A stretch of DNA of 64,000 bases from NCBI GenBank assembly GCA_963169105.1, contig OY720636.1, forward strand, positions 137,383,747 through 137,447,746, read 5' to 3'. How positions within the stretch are numbered: position 1 is the stretch's first letter; every line of letters begins with the position of its first letter. The notes under the pieces are model-generated. The model made no database searches. It saw only the letters and a program-made list of their open reading frames with translations, and was not told the origin of the DNA. Shown piece by piece: positions 35,831-48,904 of this stretch. A program made the position numbers and the translations under genes. Source of the DNA: Ceriagrion tenellum. Taxonomy: Eukaryota > Arthropoda > Insecta > Odonata > Coenagrionidae.

Positions 35831-37214
35831 CGAGTGGAATGGAGTAATATATTGTCCACTGAGGATTATCTTGGTTACTATCTTACCCGGCTTCGTGTAT
35901 CGCTTTGGGCTATTTCACCGATAGAAAGGCCACTGTCATTCGCAAGGTACAATGGTCAGAGAAAATGAGAGAACTTTGGCCGTAATGCAAATTTTCAGTG
36001 TCGTTATGTATTTGAAGTTTAGTATGCCTTTCCATTAAATTTAGCCTGGAAATATAATATGATTGAACCGGTGGAACCTGAGAAACACTTACTTTTTCTT
36101 GATTCTTCTGTTGCTTTCAGTTTTCCAAAGGAGTAAGTTGTGCATTTTTTAAAGTTAAAAAAATGGCCTAATTGTTCACGAGAACCAAATGTTTAATTCA
36201 TAATGTAATGGACAATTTACTGCTGGTAGCAATTTTAGCTATCAGGAACGAACTAAAGAAAGTAAGTTTCCCTGGTTCCAATGGTATTGATTAAGTATTT
36301 TTGAGCTGACCTGAAAGATAATGCATATTTAAAATCATACCCTTCATGAGACTAGAAATTTTTGTTACTGCCATGGTTCCTTTATTTTCTCCGAGTATTG
36401 TACATTGAAAATTACTGAGGCCTCTTCTAAATTTTAAGGAAACAGTCGTTTCGTAAGCGATGGGCGAGGCGGGGTACTTAAGATGCATGCTACGATACAG
36501 TGCGTATGAATGGTGAGGAAAAGAAAAAACTTCTGGGCATTTTCACTCATTAATGCCTCGTACTTATTCATGCGAAAACGAATCGTTGCCAGCCATTCGT
36601 CTCGATGGTTAATCCAGAAACTCATTTAAAACTGTAATGTAAATTTGAAAGCAATAGACTTGGTTAGATTTTGGGTTATATTTACTAAAGATAATAGTGT
36701 TTTTGAGAAGCAAAATACTCATGCACGCTTCCTTCTATAATTTGTAATTTGGTGACTTATTTTTAAAGACCGGAATCAAAGCTAGTGATCATTCTGAATG
36801 GTTACTTTTTTCTGAATCTGAACATTTCTTTTCACTTGTTTTCTATAATTTCTATAATTTTCTATCAGCGCGAGGCATAAGAGAAAGAAAATAACTACTC
36901 AGTAGATATTTTACACAAAAGTACTGAATGGAGTTGAAGTGTGACAATTCAAATAATTTTATATAATTTTATGTAGCTATGTGAGCGCTTTCAATAATTT
37001 CTGATAGCCTTAGAATCATTTGGACGTACAGTCTCCAGTAACATTCTGTGTGTTGCTCCATTCTGGTGGTATGGACCGAATAAGGCGATGGAAGTGTAGT
37101 CTACGATGCGAGATGTGTGAGAACTGTGAGGAAAATTGAGAATATTTTGGTTATTACATTCAGCCATGAATTGCTATCCAATTATTGCGTGGATAAATTT
37201 CCTTAAAAAAGTCC
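35831..37214. other. AT-rich non-coding stretch
   Basis: Nothing recognisable. Confidence 0.55.
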
Positions 37215-37850
37215 TTGATGAGGGCGAGGGATTTTCTCGGTTGGCGTTGGCGTAAAGCGGGTTGGCAAGGTGTACGGTTATGGCGCGCCCGCCCCCTGGG
37301 GGTGGTGTCATGCTTGGGAGGAAAGATGAGCGAAGAGGCTTCTGCGGTGGGGAGTCGGGGGGGCGGGGGGCAGGGGGATGGGGAGGCGGGCGGGTGATTG
37401 TATACATAGGCCGTGAGAGTGGGTTGGAGAAAGGTGAAATATGCGAGCTCGCTTATGCCGGAAGCTGGGATTTCTTCCTCGGCCTCATTTAGGGAGGAAA
37501 AGTGAAAGAAGACTGGGGGGTGGGCGTGTAAAGCATCCCCTTTTTCTCCCCTCTTACGGCGCCCCCACGGAGGGCTGCCTCGGAACCAACCATTTGCATA
37601 CTCCCCCGTCCACGCCGAAATTGCAGATCCCGTGTTGCTCCATTGGAGACGGGAAGGGGTCTGGGTGTGAGAGGAAGATTGAATGGAAGAGATTCAGTCG
37701 GACAAACGGTTTTGTCGGTGCGAACTGGAAAATTGAGGACGGGAGAAAAGGGTCAGAGTGTGATGTTGTAGGTAGCAGGGATTGGCGAATTGGCCGGAGA
37801 CTCCCGCTAGGGGGTGTACCCTCGCGTTGGGGTTTGTTGCGGGTACTTTA
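37215..37850. other. GC-rich, G-biased CpG block with G-quadruplex-prone run
   Basis: The run at 37349-37395 has many G-tracts of three or more bases separated by one to a few nucleotides, a strong G-quadruplex pattern. Frames such as 37441-37872 have no domain. Confidence 0.55.
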
Positions 37851-40306
37851 TGACTTCTTTTTTTATATTTAAATCCGATGATACCGTCGCGCCACTTGCT
37901 TCTGCTCGCCTGTTCATAATTGTGAACGTTTCTGCGAAGGGATTCTGTGCGACGACGGGGAGAGTACGTGGGAGCCGAGATTTAATTAGCGCAGGAATGA
38001 CGAGGATGTTCTTCGTCAGTGGCTAATTCCCTTCCTACCCGATGAATTTTACTTTTATTAACATGTACCTATAGAAATGAGTGAGATAATAATTTATGAA
38101 TAGATATGTTCTTAGTTTCCATAAAAAAGGCACCTGCTTCTAGTTCTCTGAATCAGGGCGTACCTACAAGTAATTAATAAAAAAGTCAGATTATACTTGT
38201 TGATGTACTTATAAATCACTGTTCCCATTGTAATTTGCAGATTTAAAAAAACATTTCGCCAAAGCTATATATCCGTAATTTCTGCCTTGTTAGCTTTTCA
38301 AGCCAACTTCATAAAGTTTGTTTTCCTTCCATTGTAAACTACGACACAGAATATTTTATCAATTCAGCGTTAAATTACATCCAATATGCGCAATTTTCTG
38401 TGAACTAGTTTAATCAAACATGGGATGCATTTCAGATGTAACATGATCGAAAGAACTCTATATAACATTTATCTCAAATTCAGTTTGCTGTGAAAGTATT
38501 GTGTTTTATTATTTGGTTGAAGTGTAGAACTAAGGTATTAAGTACAAATCTAGTCGTAATAGCGATTTTGTAATCAGAATAAATGATAACAGTCTTTATA
38601 TATTGTCCGTAATAATTACAGTATGAAGTAGCGCAAAAAGTACCTCGCCAAATTAGCCATTCAGCATTTGGGGTCGGTTTATACATGTAACTTTCTTTAC
38701 TTTAAAACTGTCCTTAAAAAGGAGTTCAGGACCTCGAACTTCAACTTCAAATGATATTTTTCGGGGAAAGATTCAGTAATATTAAAGAGCAATTACTAAG
38801 AACTTAAGTAGTGAAATCATAAGTTTTGGAAAGATTATTGTCCTCAACGAGAAAATTATGGACAATGAGAATCACTATCCTCGTTGAGGACAAAGTGTGG
38901 GTGTGAGGCTCTTTTGTAACTGCGAACTCCAGAATTTGAGTGTATCTCGTTTATAAAATTTAATTAATATAAAAAACCACCTGTATCTTTTGTTTTATTA
39001 TATTGTGTTTTTCAATTTAAATGCTTGCTGATCATCAGAAATTTTGTGTTGAAAAAAGATTTTATAACTTTAGAGGTAGAAACATCCATCAAAATCTTCA
39101 TTGAATCAGTCTATTATGCCTGAAATAATCATGAAAGAAGTCTGCATTAACATTTCCTGAGAAGTGTAGAAAATGAGATGTTAATTAATTCGTAGTTACT
39201 AAACTAAAGCAAATCACATAATTGTGTCGAATAACGATAAAATATGCAGATGGTATCACAGCATTATGACCGACAGTGCTATCGTTTTATATTGCTTTGT
39301 TGGGCATGGAATGATAAAGAGCAGGAATCCAGGAAAATTCAAGGAAATGTGTATGTTTGTGAAAAATTGTTCAGAGTAGATAAAATATGCAACGGTTTGA
39401 TTGATATAACAGGAAAATTGGAGAAATTAAGCAAATAAACGTTTATGGAATTTTATCAATTCGCGTTAGAAATCAAAGTTCTTTGGGTGATAAATATTTA
39501 TATTAGACAACAGTACTTTCTATTTGAATGGCAGTTAAATCCTAAAAAGAAAGGCGAGAGGGCATAACAAGGTAGAATTTAGCGTGAGGCTAGATAGCCA
39601 TGGTTGAAATCCTGAACACTAGTAACATTCAGTGCAGACCCGCAGGGAAAGCAATAGGCTAAGTTTATTAAAATGTGGAAAAAGTGGACTTGGCTTTGGG
39701 ACCAATGAGGGAGAGGAGCGAATCCAAGACTTAGCTAAAATCATAGATGAATACGTCGGTGGACTAGGAGGAGCAAGCGGCCCACCCTATACGGGTACTT
39801 AGATGAGCCACCCACGGTGCGATAAAAGCCTGTTTCCCAAAGAATGCGAACAATTTGAATTGATGAAAATTGCTTACAGTTTTTTGGAGCTATTACTTAG
39901 CTATTCAGATTACTATTTGTTACTTTCAAATAGTTTGTGATTTTTCGTGAAGGGTAATGTTAATTTCATAATTAGTTATTTGATCCTGCTCACTAGTAAA
40001 TATTAAAATAATTCAAAGTGCTATGAATGTGCCTAAACCTGTGAAATTTATTTCACCTGTTCTCTGATTCAATTTAAATAACTCTTAATGTAGTGGAATT
40101 GGGCTAGCATAACATTTCTCACGAACGGTTGCCGGACAAGTTGAACCGAAGGTTTGTGGCGAGTGATCTCAGCGTAGGTAGTAATTATAGTAAGTAAGGG
40201 GTGTACGGCAAGTCTCTAGACCACTTGGAAGGTATATTTTTAACCTTACATCAGAGGTCTCGTGATCACCTTCTTTTTTATGATACCCACCGAATGAGGC
40301 GAAACT
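37851..40306. other. AT-rich non-coding stretch
   Basis: Apart from the hairpin at 38838-38893 nothing is recognised. Confidence 0.55.
38838..38893. other. Perfect 14-bp inverted repeat with 28-nt loop
   Basis: TTGTCCTCAACGAG (38838-38851) is exactly complementary to CTCGTTGAGGACAA (38880-38893). It stands alone in AT-rich DNA. Confidence 0.6.
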
Positions 40307-40890
40307 CTTCATGAAAAACTGCTTCATCTTGACTGGGATTCGAATCCAGGACTCAAAATTGTCGGTTAGTAGTGCTACCTAATTAAGGATACTACCAAAC
40401 GTTTTAATTCAAAGCGAGAGTCGGCAGGGGTTTATACGAACTGTAAGTTGCTCCCGTCCCCAACCCTCATCCAAGCGCAGGAATATTGGTCGCGCATGAT
40501 ATGCAACTGCCGCGGCAAATAATCCCAGTATTATCATTGTAAAACGACTATCTTTTGACAATTTTCCAATCATTGGGATTGCATAAATGATATAGTATTC
40601 TGTTACATGGGTGGGTGCATATATAGACACCAAATGTTGGGAAATTTGAAAAAAAAATATTTGTACACCGCCGCAATTCACTCTGAATTATGATGGCTTA
40701 GCGGTGCAACTGGTTGGCACACCTGGCTGGCAATTGAGAGATACGGATTCGGATTCCGGAGATATTAAATGATTTTTTTATAGCGCACTTCCATACCTTT
40801 GGTGTATATATTTGTATCCCTGCGCCGGACTGTGTACCACATCCTTTTTTCAATACGATAATTGGAAAATTTTTCATCTTTTTATTAGTT
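40307..40890. repeat. Inverted SINE pair, locus 2 (plus an extra fragment)
   Basis: The order from the left is as follows. A minus-strand tRNA-like piece lies at about 40309-40375, with a B box reading GGATTCGAATCCC in reverse complement. A minus-strand tail follows at 40556-40655 (TTCCAATCATTGGGATTGC and onward). Then a plus-strand copy at 40692-40880 has AACTGG..GGCACACCTGGCTGGC, a B box GGATTCGGATTCC and the same tail (GTACCACATCC, then AATTGGAAAA). As at 21.2-21.5 kb, two copies face each other, but here the minus head is degenerate. Confidence 0.65.
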
Positions 40891-42229
40891 TAAAGTCAAA
40901 TGTAACTGGTGGGCGATCCTTTGCGAACAATATCCTCGGTTGCATCAACGCCAATAGGGCGCGCAATATCATATCGCGAGCAATATTTCACTCCTTCCGG
41001 CCCCACTTGCCATTTCACTCGAGTGATACATACATTCCGCCGGACAAAAGCCCGCGACACGTCGGAAAAATTCATGGTTGTTCTCTCCTGGGGAATTGAT
41101 TTTCTTTTGTAGCTGAGATGACTATCTTCCGTTGACATATACGGTACAATGGTTTCATGATATAAGGGAGGGAGAAAGTCGCCGATGTAAAAGATTACTT
41201 CAGAAAAAATTAAAATCATGTGCCATGAACATTTCAAGGAATATATTTGAAATATTTACCAATAGTTCTTCTCAATTTTTCAATCGGCACTAAATTTTCT
41301 TTCGCATTGCCCTCAGTTTTTACCAGTGGACATTAAAAAACATTTTTTGCTTTCAAATACGACTGAGGTTAGTGGCACAAATCATTTTTACCATAGTTTT
41401 GTACAAATGGATATATTTTCTCAAAGATACTAACAAAGCGAAGTTTACTTCCTCTAAAATATATTAGTGACTGGTAGAAGGCACCCGTTGAAATTCAACG
41501 TGTGTGAAAAATATTTAACTTATTATATAAGAAAACTACAAAGCCTGAAATATACTGTCAGCGTGGTCACTTGAGAAATTCGTAACATATCTTGTAAATT
41601 TCTGTTCGTTGTAGTGGACACGCTGACCGTTCTCCTGGTGCACGGAGAGATAACTGACTGCTGGTACTCTTTCATGCACGGGAAACCCAAAAATGGGCCA
41701 CGTAGACTCATTACTTCTTAAATAGCACCCAGGTTGATAGATGGTCACCTCGTCCCTCTGATTCTCTTGTTCTCTCATATACATGCAGTGCCCCAATTAG
41801 GGCTACTTTGAGAATAGACATTGAAGAGTATACATGTTGTAAATATGCATTGAATTTATCGATTACCCTCCGAAGCAATCTATCTTGGGCCCTTGGGACT
41901 GTGGGCCCTTCTTACACTGATGTTCTTTCTACGTGCAATCATGGGCCTGCAGGAAAACCTGATCATTTAATGCTAGAGGCGTGAATATCCTTTGAAAATC
42001 AAATCTCTGATTGTCAAGGAAATATGCTATTGATGATTTCAGAGAAAAATGTGAGATTTTTCAGCTACAAACATTATTTTCAGACAAATACGAAGCATAA
42101 AAGAAAATGGATTGAAAGAATTAGAAGCTCCATCCCATAAAAAATCCCAGCTCTCTATCTTGAGTGACAGTACTTTAAAAAATCCAAAAATGAAACCACT
42201 TATCGAACCCAATGCCACTAGGACCACCA
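40891..42229. other. AT-rich non-coding stretch
   Basis: Nothing recognisable. Confidence 0.55.
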
Positions 42230-42400
42230 AGAAGGCCCTTAGGGGTCCCTGAGGGCTTTTTAATATAGTCTACGTTACAACCAGGTATATTTTCTACCTA
42301 AATGCCAAATTTCAGCTCAATCAATCGAGTAGTTTTTGCGTATTGGAACAACAGACAGACAGACAGAAACCATTACATTTTATATATTACTAAGTATAGC
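42230..42400 (+). repeat. RTE-type 3' tail sequence
   Basis: The segment contains AAATTTCAGCTCAATC, GTAGTTTTTGCG and then ACAG repeated (42351-42366) before an AT-rich end. This 'ttcagctcaatc...gtagtttttgcgt...acagacag' order is common in 3' ends of RTE-type retrotransposons and their SINEs in arthropods. No coding part is attached. Confidence 0.5.
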
Positions 42401-42407
42401 ACTATGG

Positions 42408-42560
42408 AAGAGCGGCGGGCAGGGACAACTTAAAAATTAACATACTTCAAGTCCAAACAAGGATCATCGGAGTTGCCTATGGATCCAATCACTTTAAGAA
42501 TTTTTGTGGATACTTTATTTCAGCGATTAAAATAAAGCTGGAAATTGCTATCTTGTTAAC
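42408..42560 (+). pseudogene. Possible Jockey-like LINE C-terminal scrap
   Basis: One frame reads NLKINILQVQTRIIGVAYGS, which resembles the L..LQ..Q.R.LR...GA segment downstream of the RT domain in Jockey-like elements. It is short, with no second motif to confirm it. Confidence 0.3.
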
Positions 42561-43440
42561 TCACTATCGAAACGTACCGATATAATCTTTTGCGATATCT
42601 CTTGAGGTTGTGGCACGAAACGTGAGTTCTATTTATTTCGGTTTATCTATCTATCAAAACCTCTTTCAAGAGGTCATGTCCTTGAAGTTAAACTGATCGC
42701 TTCTTTTAATGACACCTGTTATACTTCAACAGATCTTGACCAATCAAATAGCTTCATCTGGATTACTCTTCGTATCATTATTTTTGCATATCGTTATTAT
42801 TTGTTTTGATTCATCTTAATAATAAATTTTTATTTTACTGATGGATTTATTTTGAATTATTATTATTTTAATCGTCTTATTTTCTATCCAATAGATGGTA
42901 ATGTCATTTTTTCTTTTGAAATAAGTTTAAGTACCGAAGGAAAATGACTAAGTATTCATATATATACCAAAGCTATGTTTATACTCTCCAGGTTGGACAA
43001 TTATGTTGAAATAAATCATACAAGATACGCTTGTACATTTGAGCTATCACCATAATGATTAATGATCTGCGGTAAAATTGTCTGAGCAGAACATGGGCTT
43101 TTGTCCTGATGTAGAGTTATCGCATCATAAAGGATTGACCTCAATATGATTTCTTCTTTATTCACGAGAGCAAGACTAGAAGGGCTAGATCCTCTCTGTA
43201 CTCCACAGCGACAACTAGAAAATAAAGATTCTCGGCAGAACGCTATTCTAGAACCGTGTCTTTGCGAAAAAAACTCCCGATGGTTATTCAAGTGTACATT
43301 TTTGGTGGGCTCTTCACTTTGATCGTGGAGAGCTTTTCCATCATGGAACCTGGTAGCACTAAATTTCAGCCACTCAAACGTCTGGCCGCGTTTTTTTAAA
43401 CAAAAAAAGCATAACATTCCAAACATGTACATCCGGCGTC
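42561..43440. other. AT-rich non-coding stretch
   Basis: A minus-strand frame of 161 codons (43016-43501) crosses into the next block. It has no recognised domain and is not called a gene. Confidence 0.5.
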
Positions 43441-44760
43441 TCCCGATATAAACTTCACGGTATTTTATTTGCCCCTCCCCCCCTCCTGTCCATCCACCCA
43501 CTCCTCAATAATAAAACGGGAGCCACCACGCGTCCAGCGAAGCGAAAAAAATCTCACGACTCGACCCGATTACGGCAGGAAGTAGTTTATTACCCGTCTT
43601 GCGAACATTTTTGCGGATCGGACCCTAGTTTTTATCCACCAATCCTCTCCCTCTCTCTGTAACTCCATCTCTCTCTAGCTGCCTCTCTCTCTTTCTCTCT
43701 CCTTTACTCTCCAAAAGAACGTTCCACTTAACCTTCGGGAAAATTTGTAATTTACCGACCGACAAAAATATCGAATTTCGTCTTCGGAAACCTCTCTCTC
43801 CCTTCCCCTCTTTTATCTCCATTTCCCTCCTATCTCCTTCTTCCTGCAATCCTACCTCCCCCTCCACGGCACCCAACCCAACACCCGGGCACAAAAAAAA
43901 GATTGACAAATCACTTTGCGTCCCCCTTCCCTTCGGTGATTAATTGCCTGGGCCACCCTTCCTACGCTCGCCTCTCTCCCGACCGTCGCTCACCAATGCC
44001 CGTCCCGGCCCCTCAACGTCCTCCCGGCCCCTCCACGTCCTCCCGGCCCACTCTCCTGCACCGCTCTGAACCGGCCCTACATGCCTCATCTTGCCCCTGC
44101 ACCCCTTCAAAACTCGCCGCCCAACACTTCCACCCCCTGTTCGACCTCGCTCACTCCATATTGCGTGGTTTACTCATGAAGAGGGAGAGAGAGAAAGGGG
44201 GTGAGTCTTTCCCTCTCTCTATTTAAACCCTTTTCCCGGCCGCACCCAATCGCAAAACCCTCTCCTTCAACCTCACACCCACTTTCCTCCCTCTGACCTA
44301 TCCCCGCACTCTGCTGGCTGCTTTCGGCGACCGCCACAGTCCCGATACCGAAATGCCTCCACGGACAAAGTTTGAAGGATCCCGAACGGCCGACGTCCGA
44401 GTTCATCCAAAGTAATTACTGGGCGACGTGGTGCCGTCTGGACGAATTTAGCGGGAGTGTGTTTGGCTAGGCTTTTCAACCCCCAAACCAACCCCTTCAA
44501 CGCCCTCCCCCCACGCTCGTCCCCAACAGTTCCCGCGTGGCTTAGTGTGTGGGCAGTGCGAGCGAAAATACGGCGCAACGGAACGAATGGCTGCGGATCT
44601 TTCCCTTTGGAGTCCCGCAGGGTTCGTACTTGGTCCCGCCGAGGCTCGCTCTTCTGTTCCCGCGGGCGCCGCTCCCTCCTTTCCTCTCGTCCGCTGCGGT
44701 AGCGAGTGACATGCAGTTGAGTTGGTCCTCTGGTTTTCGGGAGGAGTCCAGCGGAAGCAT
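43441..44760. other. Large GC-rich, C-biased CpG block with CT microsatellite
   Basis: CT-rich simple repeat at 43645-43705, then 800 bp of C-rich CpG sequence (43915-44760) with a short GA run at 44183-44196. Open frames on both strands are Pro/Ser/Arg-rich by composition. Confidence 0.55.
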
Positions 44761-47589
44761 TGGAAGGAAAGAGGGATGCTTTATACCTCCTTGTAGCGTC
44801 TTCTCTTTAGTCAGCAACGACGGTTGATTTTGGGAAGGAGTCGTCCGATTCCTTGACCTCTTTTCTGATGACCTCATGTCCTGGAATTTCCACCCCACAT
44901 TCTCTGTGACTTGTGGGGTATTGAACTTTGATTGGGTATTCGAGTGACCTTTGACCGGGCAGATAAGTGATTTTGCGGATGCCTGGATCTTTCTTTCCGA
45001 TAGCAGTTTGTGATCCTATCTTAGTGTAGAAAGCACGTGGATAAAGTTTGGATTTTTGTGCTCTTTATTCATAGTTTGTATTTGATAATATCTATTTCAA
45101 TCTCTTTTTAACAGGCCTTGAGTGGGATTATGGTTTCTTCTTTTGCGTTATCGTCACTCAAAGCGCTAACCACTCTAGAGAGCCAATGGCCCCGGTTACT
45201 GTCCCAATAAAGTACTCTGTCAATTGCTTTAAGTGCGATTACCCCTCTCACCAATCTTAAGAACCGGGAAAATTTGGCAAATGATGATTCCGTTTTCCCA
45301 TTTTCTCATGAGCATATTTGAGAAATAGTGTTAACGCCAGCGCACTAAGGTGATTCATAATTGCGCCCCTGCTCACTGTATTTTCATATTCGATGTGCGT
45401 TAACTATAGACGCAAAGCTGTATTGGATTTCAAAGTAACTTTTATTTTTCCTCAAATAAAGGTTTAATGGATTGAATAAAAATAATATTTCACTAGCGTG
45501 CTGTCTGTTAGTGGCTTTGCATAGCGAGATCCCATAGTTTTTCAGTTTTACATCAATGTGTCATGACAGTAAAACCTCCTGTATGAAAAAACGGTGTGTT
45601 TACCGAAGTATCAAGTAGCGAGCCTAATTAGCGGAACCTTGACAGTAAACCTCAAAATAAATTTCTTTAGATGGCAAATTTGTAGAACCGAACTCTTACG
45701 AAGCATCTCAGCAGAGGAAAAAATAATATTTTAAGGTCGGAGATCCGAAAAAAATGGATTAATCTCTACATTGAATACATTTTATCATTCTTAGTTTTAT
45801 CTTTCCCCGATGTCCGTTGCATAAAACTGTTGTCGTGTGCATTGTACAGGGTGATTAATATAGATTGCAAAAAATAGTGAAATGAGGATTGCGTAATCTC
45901 TAGTTTGACATTTAGAATTTATTTTTGTTTTGCATAATTTATTTCCACGTTTCTAAACGTGCTCCATGAAAATTTATATTTGCATAAGTGAAATAATGTT
46001 GGTAAAATTCAATTAAGGGGGGTCTTATGAATTCTGAATGAGTTTCATTTAATTCTTTTAGTGCATTATTAACATTTTCCATTGATTGAAAAAATACATT
46101 TTAGTTCGTCATCATTTTGCCTGTGCTTTAATTTGGAAGATTTCAATGAAATGCTTAGGACCTGTACCTTGAATATAGTTAATCACAGAATTTCTAACAA
46201 TAGTCTAGAATGTAATTTATCAAATTTTTTAACTCGGTACGTAATGCTCGGGCACGCGAACACGAGAAACAACGCATAAGGGTTGATATCCCAGCGACAA
46301 CCATGCGTGCTGACCCTGAAAAGCCCTCTGTTTTGTTACAGAGATTTCCAATTATACAACAATAAAACAATGGAAGCAGAAATCCCATCGTGCTTCATTA
46401 CGGTATTGCTGAATGCGGTCCACAACAGCTTGAATTCCAGAGCAAGCAGAGAGGGCTGTAACTCAATGAGATTTGCGAAATGGAGTTTTGGCCTCTTCCA
46501 TTTCTCCACCTGTCCAACCACTTCTATTTCCTCGCCGCTTCTCCACCAATTACCCCTCTCACCAATTACCCTCTCTCCCTCATCATTCCTCCATCACCTA
46601 GGTTTCCCGCTCGCGGCCTGCCACTCCGTGTTCTCATCATGGAGCCGGTATACCGCCCTTTGACCATTCGTCCATTCCCATAACTCTTGCCTTCCCGCGA
46701 GCGCTGTCACTCCGTCTCTTTTTTTATAGTTCTCGGATCGACCACTCCTTCTACTACACGACTGTGGTCCATTGTATGCTCGTGGATTTGATTAATTCAG
46801 TTGGCATGGTAGCAGTGTCTACCAAATTATTCCTCGGCTACACATCGTTGATGCACGTACAGAAAACTGAAAATGGGTAATTTTACGAAGAAATTAATTA
46901 CTTCTGCTATTTTGACTTTAATACTGCCCTGGTGCTATTTAATGCATGAATTTATAAAAAAATTCTTCTCGTTTTAGTGAACAATAGTTTTTATACCACT
47001 ACTTCATTATACATCTTGTTACAGTGTAACTGCAGAAATTTTATATTCGCCTTTGGCACGATATAGTAACTTCTCAAATTTAAATATTGTCTATATTGGC
47101 TAGGTGAGTTCGGAATCGAGTATCTGGCGAGTATCTGTGGCAAAATCAGGAGGGATTGGGGTATAAATTAGGGGGGGATGAAAGAATGTGTGGTTGGATT
47201 CTGCAATAATTGACGTACATGAAGGGAGTTTGTTTCATTAGTTTGGCAATGTTGAGAGACTGGATGAAAGTTAAAAATATTAACTGATATATGTTTGTGC
47301 AGCCATGCATGAAAGGAAGGGGTAGCTCGAGAAATTCACCAATAGAACGTAGTAGACTAGATAAGGAGACATTAGGGTAGTAATGTTAGGAGTCTTGAAA
47401 GTAGGAGAACTTGCGTGTTTGAAAAATGCATGAATGCAGTAGAAGCGAAAGAGGTTAGCAAGGAGGCATTAAGGAAGGAAGGGGCATAATGTGGGAAATG
47501 ATAAAAAAGCCAGTTTACCAGGCATAAGAGCTATAGCTAATTTAATTTAGACAACTTTTCCCACCCCGAAAGGGTATTTTGTGATGACA
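44761..47589. other. Mostly AT-rich non-coding DNA
   Basis: A short pyrimidine-rich patch lies at 46490-46690. Nothing else recognised. Confidence 0.5.
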
Positions 47590-48230
47590 GTCAATGTATT
47601 CTATCATGCTGATGACTGCCTGAGGCAGTGCTGTGACTGTAAAATCATTGAACAGTTTGAGATCATAAAATATTTGGGGGTAGCTTTTGATTAATATTTG
47701 AAATGAAAATACCACACAAATGGTTTAACAAATGTTCTTCGCTATTGTATGTCCAAATTGTGTTTTATTCGTCATAAATGTCCAATATACTTCCAAAAGA
47801 TCCTGTATGACGCCCTAGTAGGTTCTAGATTAGGTTATGGTCTCATTTGTTGGGGCGGAACCCATAATAAGTCCTTAATTCCAGCTATATTGCTGCAGAA
47901 AAAGATAATAAGGATTATAACAAAGAGTAAACGATATGAGCATACCTATCCATTATTTATTGGTCTAACTATTCTTCCAATAAAATATATGTTTATTTTT
48001 AAGGTTTTAAAATAATTTTATTTGGGAAGTGGTAACATGCCCACGGTTTCTGGAAGCGAGCATGATTATAATCTGCGAAGGAAGCATAATACGCTCTTCA
48101 AAAACCGAATCTTACGTTTATAAAAGATCTTTTTTTTTGTATTTGGGACCAAAAATATTTAATGCATTACCAGATTATATTAAAAGAATAAGGAACGAGA
48201 GAGAATTTTTGAAATTGACAAAGGCATGAA
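47590..48230 (+). pseudogene. CR1/Jockey-like LINE RT C-terminal relic
   Basis: The frame begins with VFYHADDCL (catalytic ADD box, about 47605-47632). After a deletion it continues IIEQFEIIKYLGVAFD, two stops, TNGLTNVLRYCMSKLCFIRH, ILYDALVGSRLGYGLICWGG and LLQKKIIRIITKSKR. It ends YMFIFKVLK at 48015. Beyond a frameshift, YLGPKIFNALPDYIKRIRNE closes the protein. These are the standard post-RT motifs (YLG..D, YYALV.SRL.YGI.CWGG, Q.RIIR). Upstream domains are missing. Confidence 0.8.
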
Positions 48231-48904
48231 TATTGGTACATTATAACATTGATATTTTATATTAATATTTTTTAATGATATAAACTTGTATATCATGTAA
48301 GCACGATGAAGTAGTCTGTATTATTTGTTTTTTCTGCTCATAATTGGCGCAAAATGAAATGGTTTTATGTAAATTTATTATACATGCTCTATGTAAAAAG
48401 TTGTGTTTTTTAAGCAGCAATGCATTTTGTTTATTGAGGGCAGTCTCCCCACAGGTCATTGACCTTTGAGGCTGCCTAAACCTCCATTTAAAAATATTAA
48501 GTACACTGTACTATATGCAATTATGGAGTAATTAATATTATTATATTATTCGTCCTTTATTTGAAGATGGACTTTTCATTGACAATTTTAATGCTCTAAG
48601 AGCCACTGAAGAAATATTTGAAAGAAAAAAGATATTAATGACTAAATTGTCTTTTTAAGCTTTTTTTAAGCAAATGATTGAAGTTCTACAGAAACGTTAA
48701 TTTGCTATTAAAAAGAGAAAAAGTTGCATCCATTTATTTTTAATTTCGCCTTAAACTTCAACTTTCAAGTATACACCTAGTATGATACTCCATAGAATTT
48801 TAAGGCACCTTAACTGAACGTGAACTAAGCTGGTATGATTTATAGCCTTTTAGTTAGGAAGAAAAGAGCAACCTCCTAACATTTTAGAGACTGCATACGG
48901 TCAA
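48231..48904 (+). other. LINE 3' region then AT-rich DNA
   Basis: GGCAGTCTC (48439-48447) pairs with GAGGCTGCC around a short spacer; it may be the 3' hairpin of the LINE relic just upstream. After about 48500 nothing is recognised. Confidence 0.35.

Noticed and set aside
35415..35924. 169-codon Pro/Ser-rich frame
   Set aside because: Reflects C-rich composition; other frames on both strands are open over the same stretch and no motif is recognised.
39560..39840. Purine-rich, moderately GC segment suggestive of a coding remnant
   Set aside because: No frame gave a recognisable motif.
43016..43501. 161-codon minus-strand frame
   Set aside because: More balanced composition than most, but no recognisable domain, splice context or repeat similarity; not enough to call a gene.
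45560..45680. CAGTAAAACCTC-like sequence resembling a pogo/Tigger end
   Set aside because: Only one weak end; no inverted partner or clear TA duplication.
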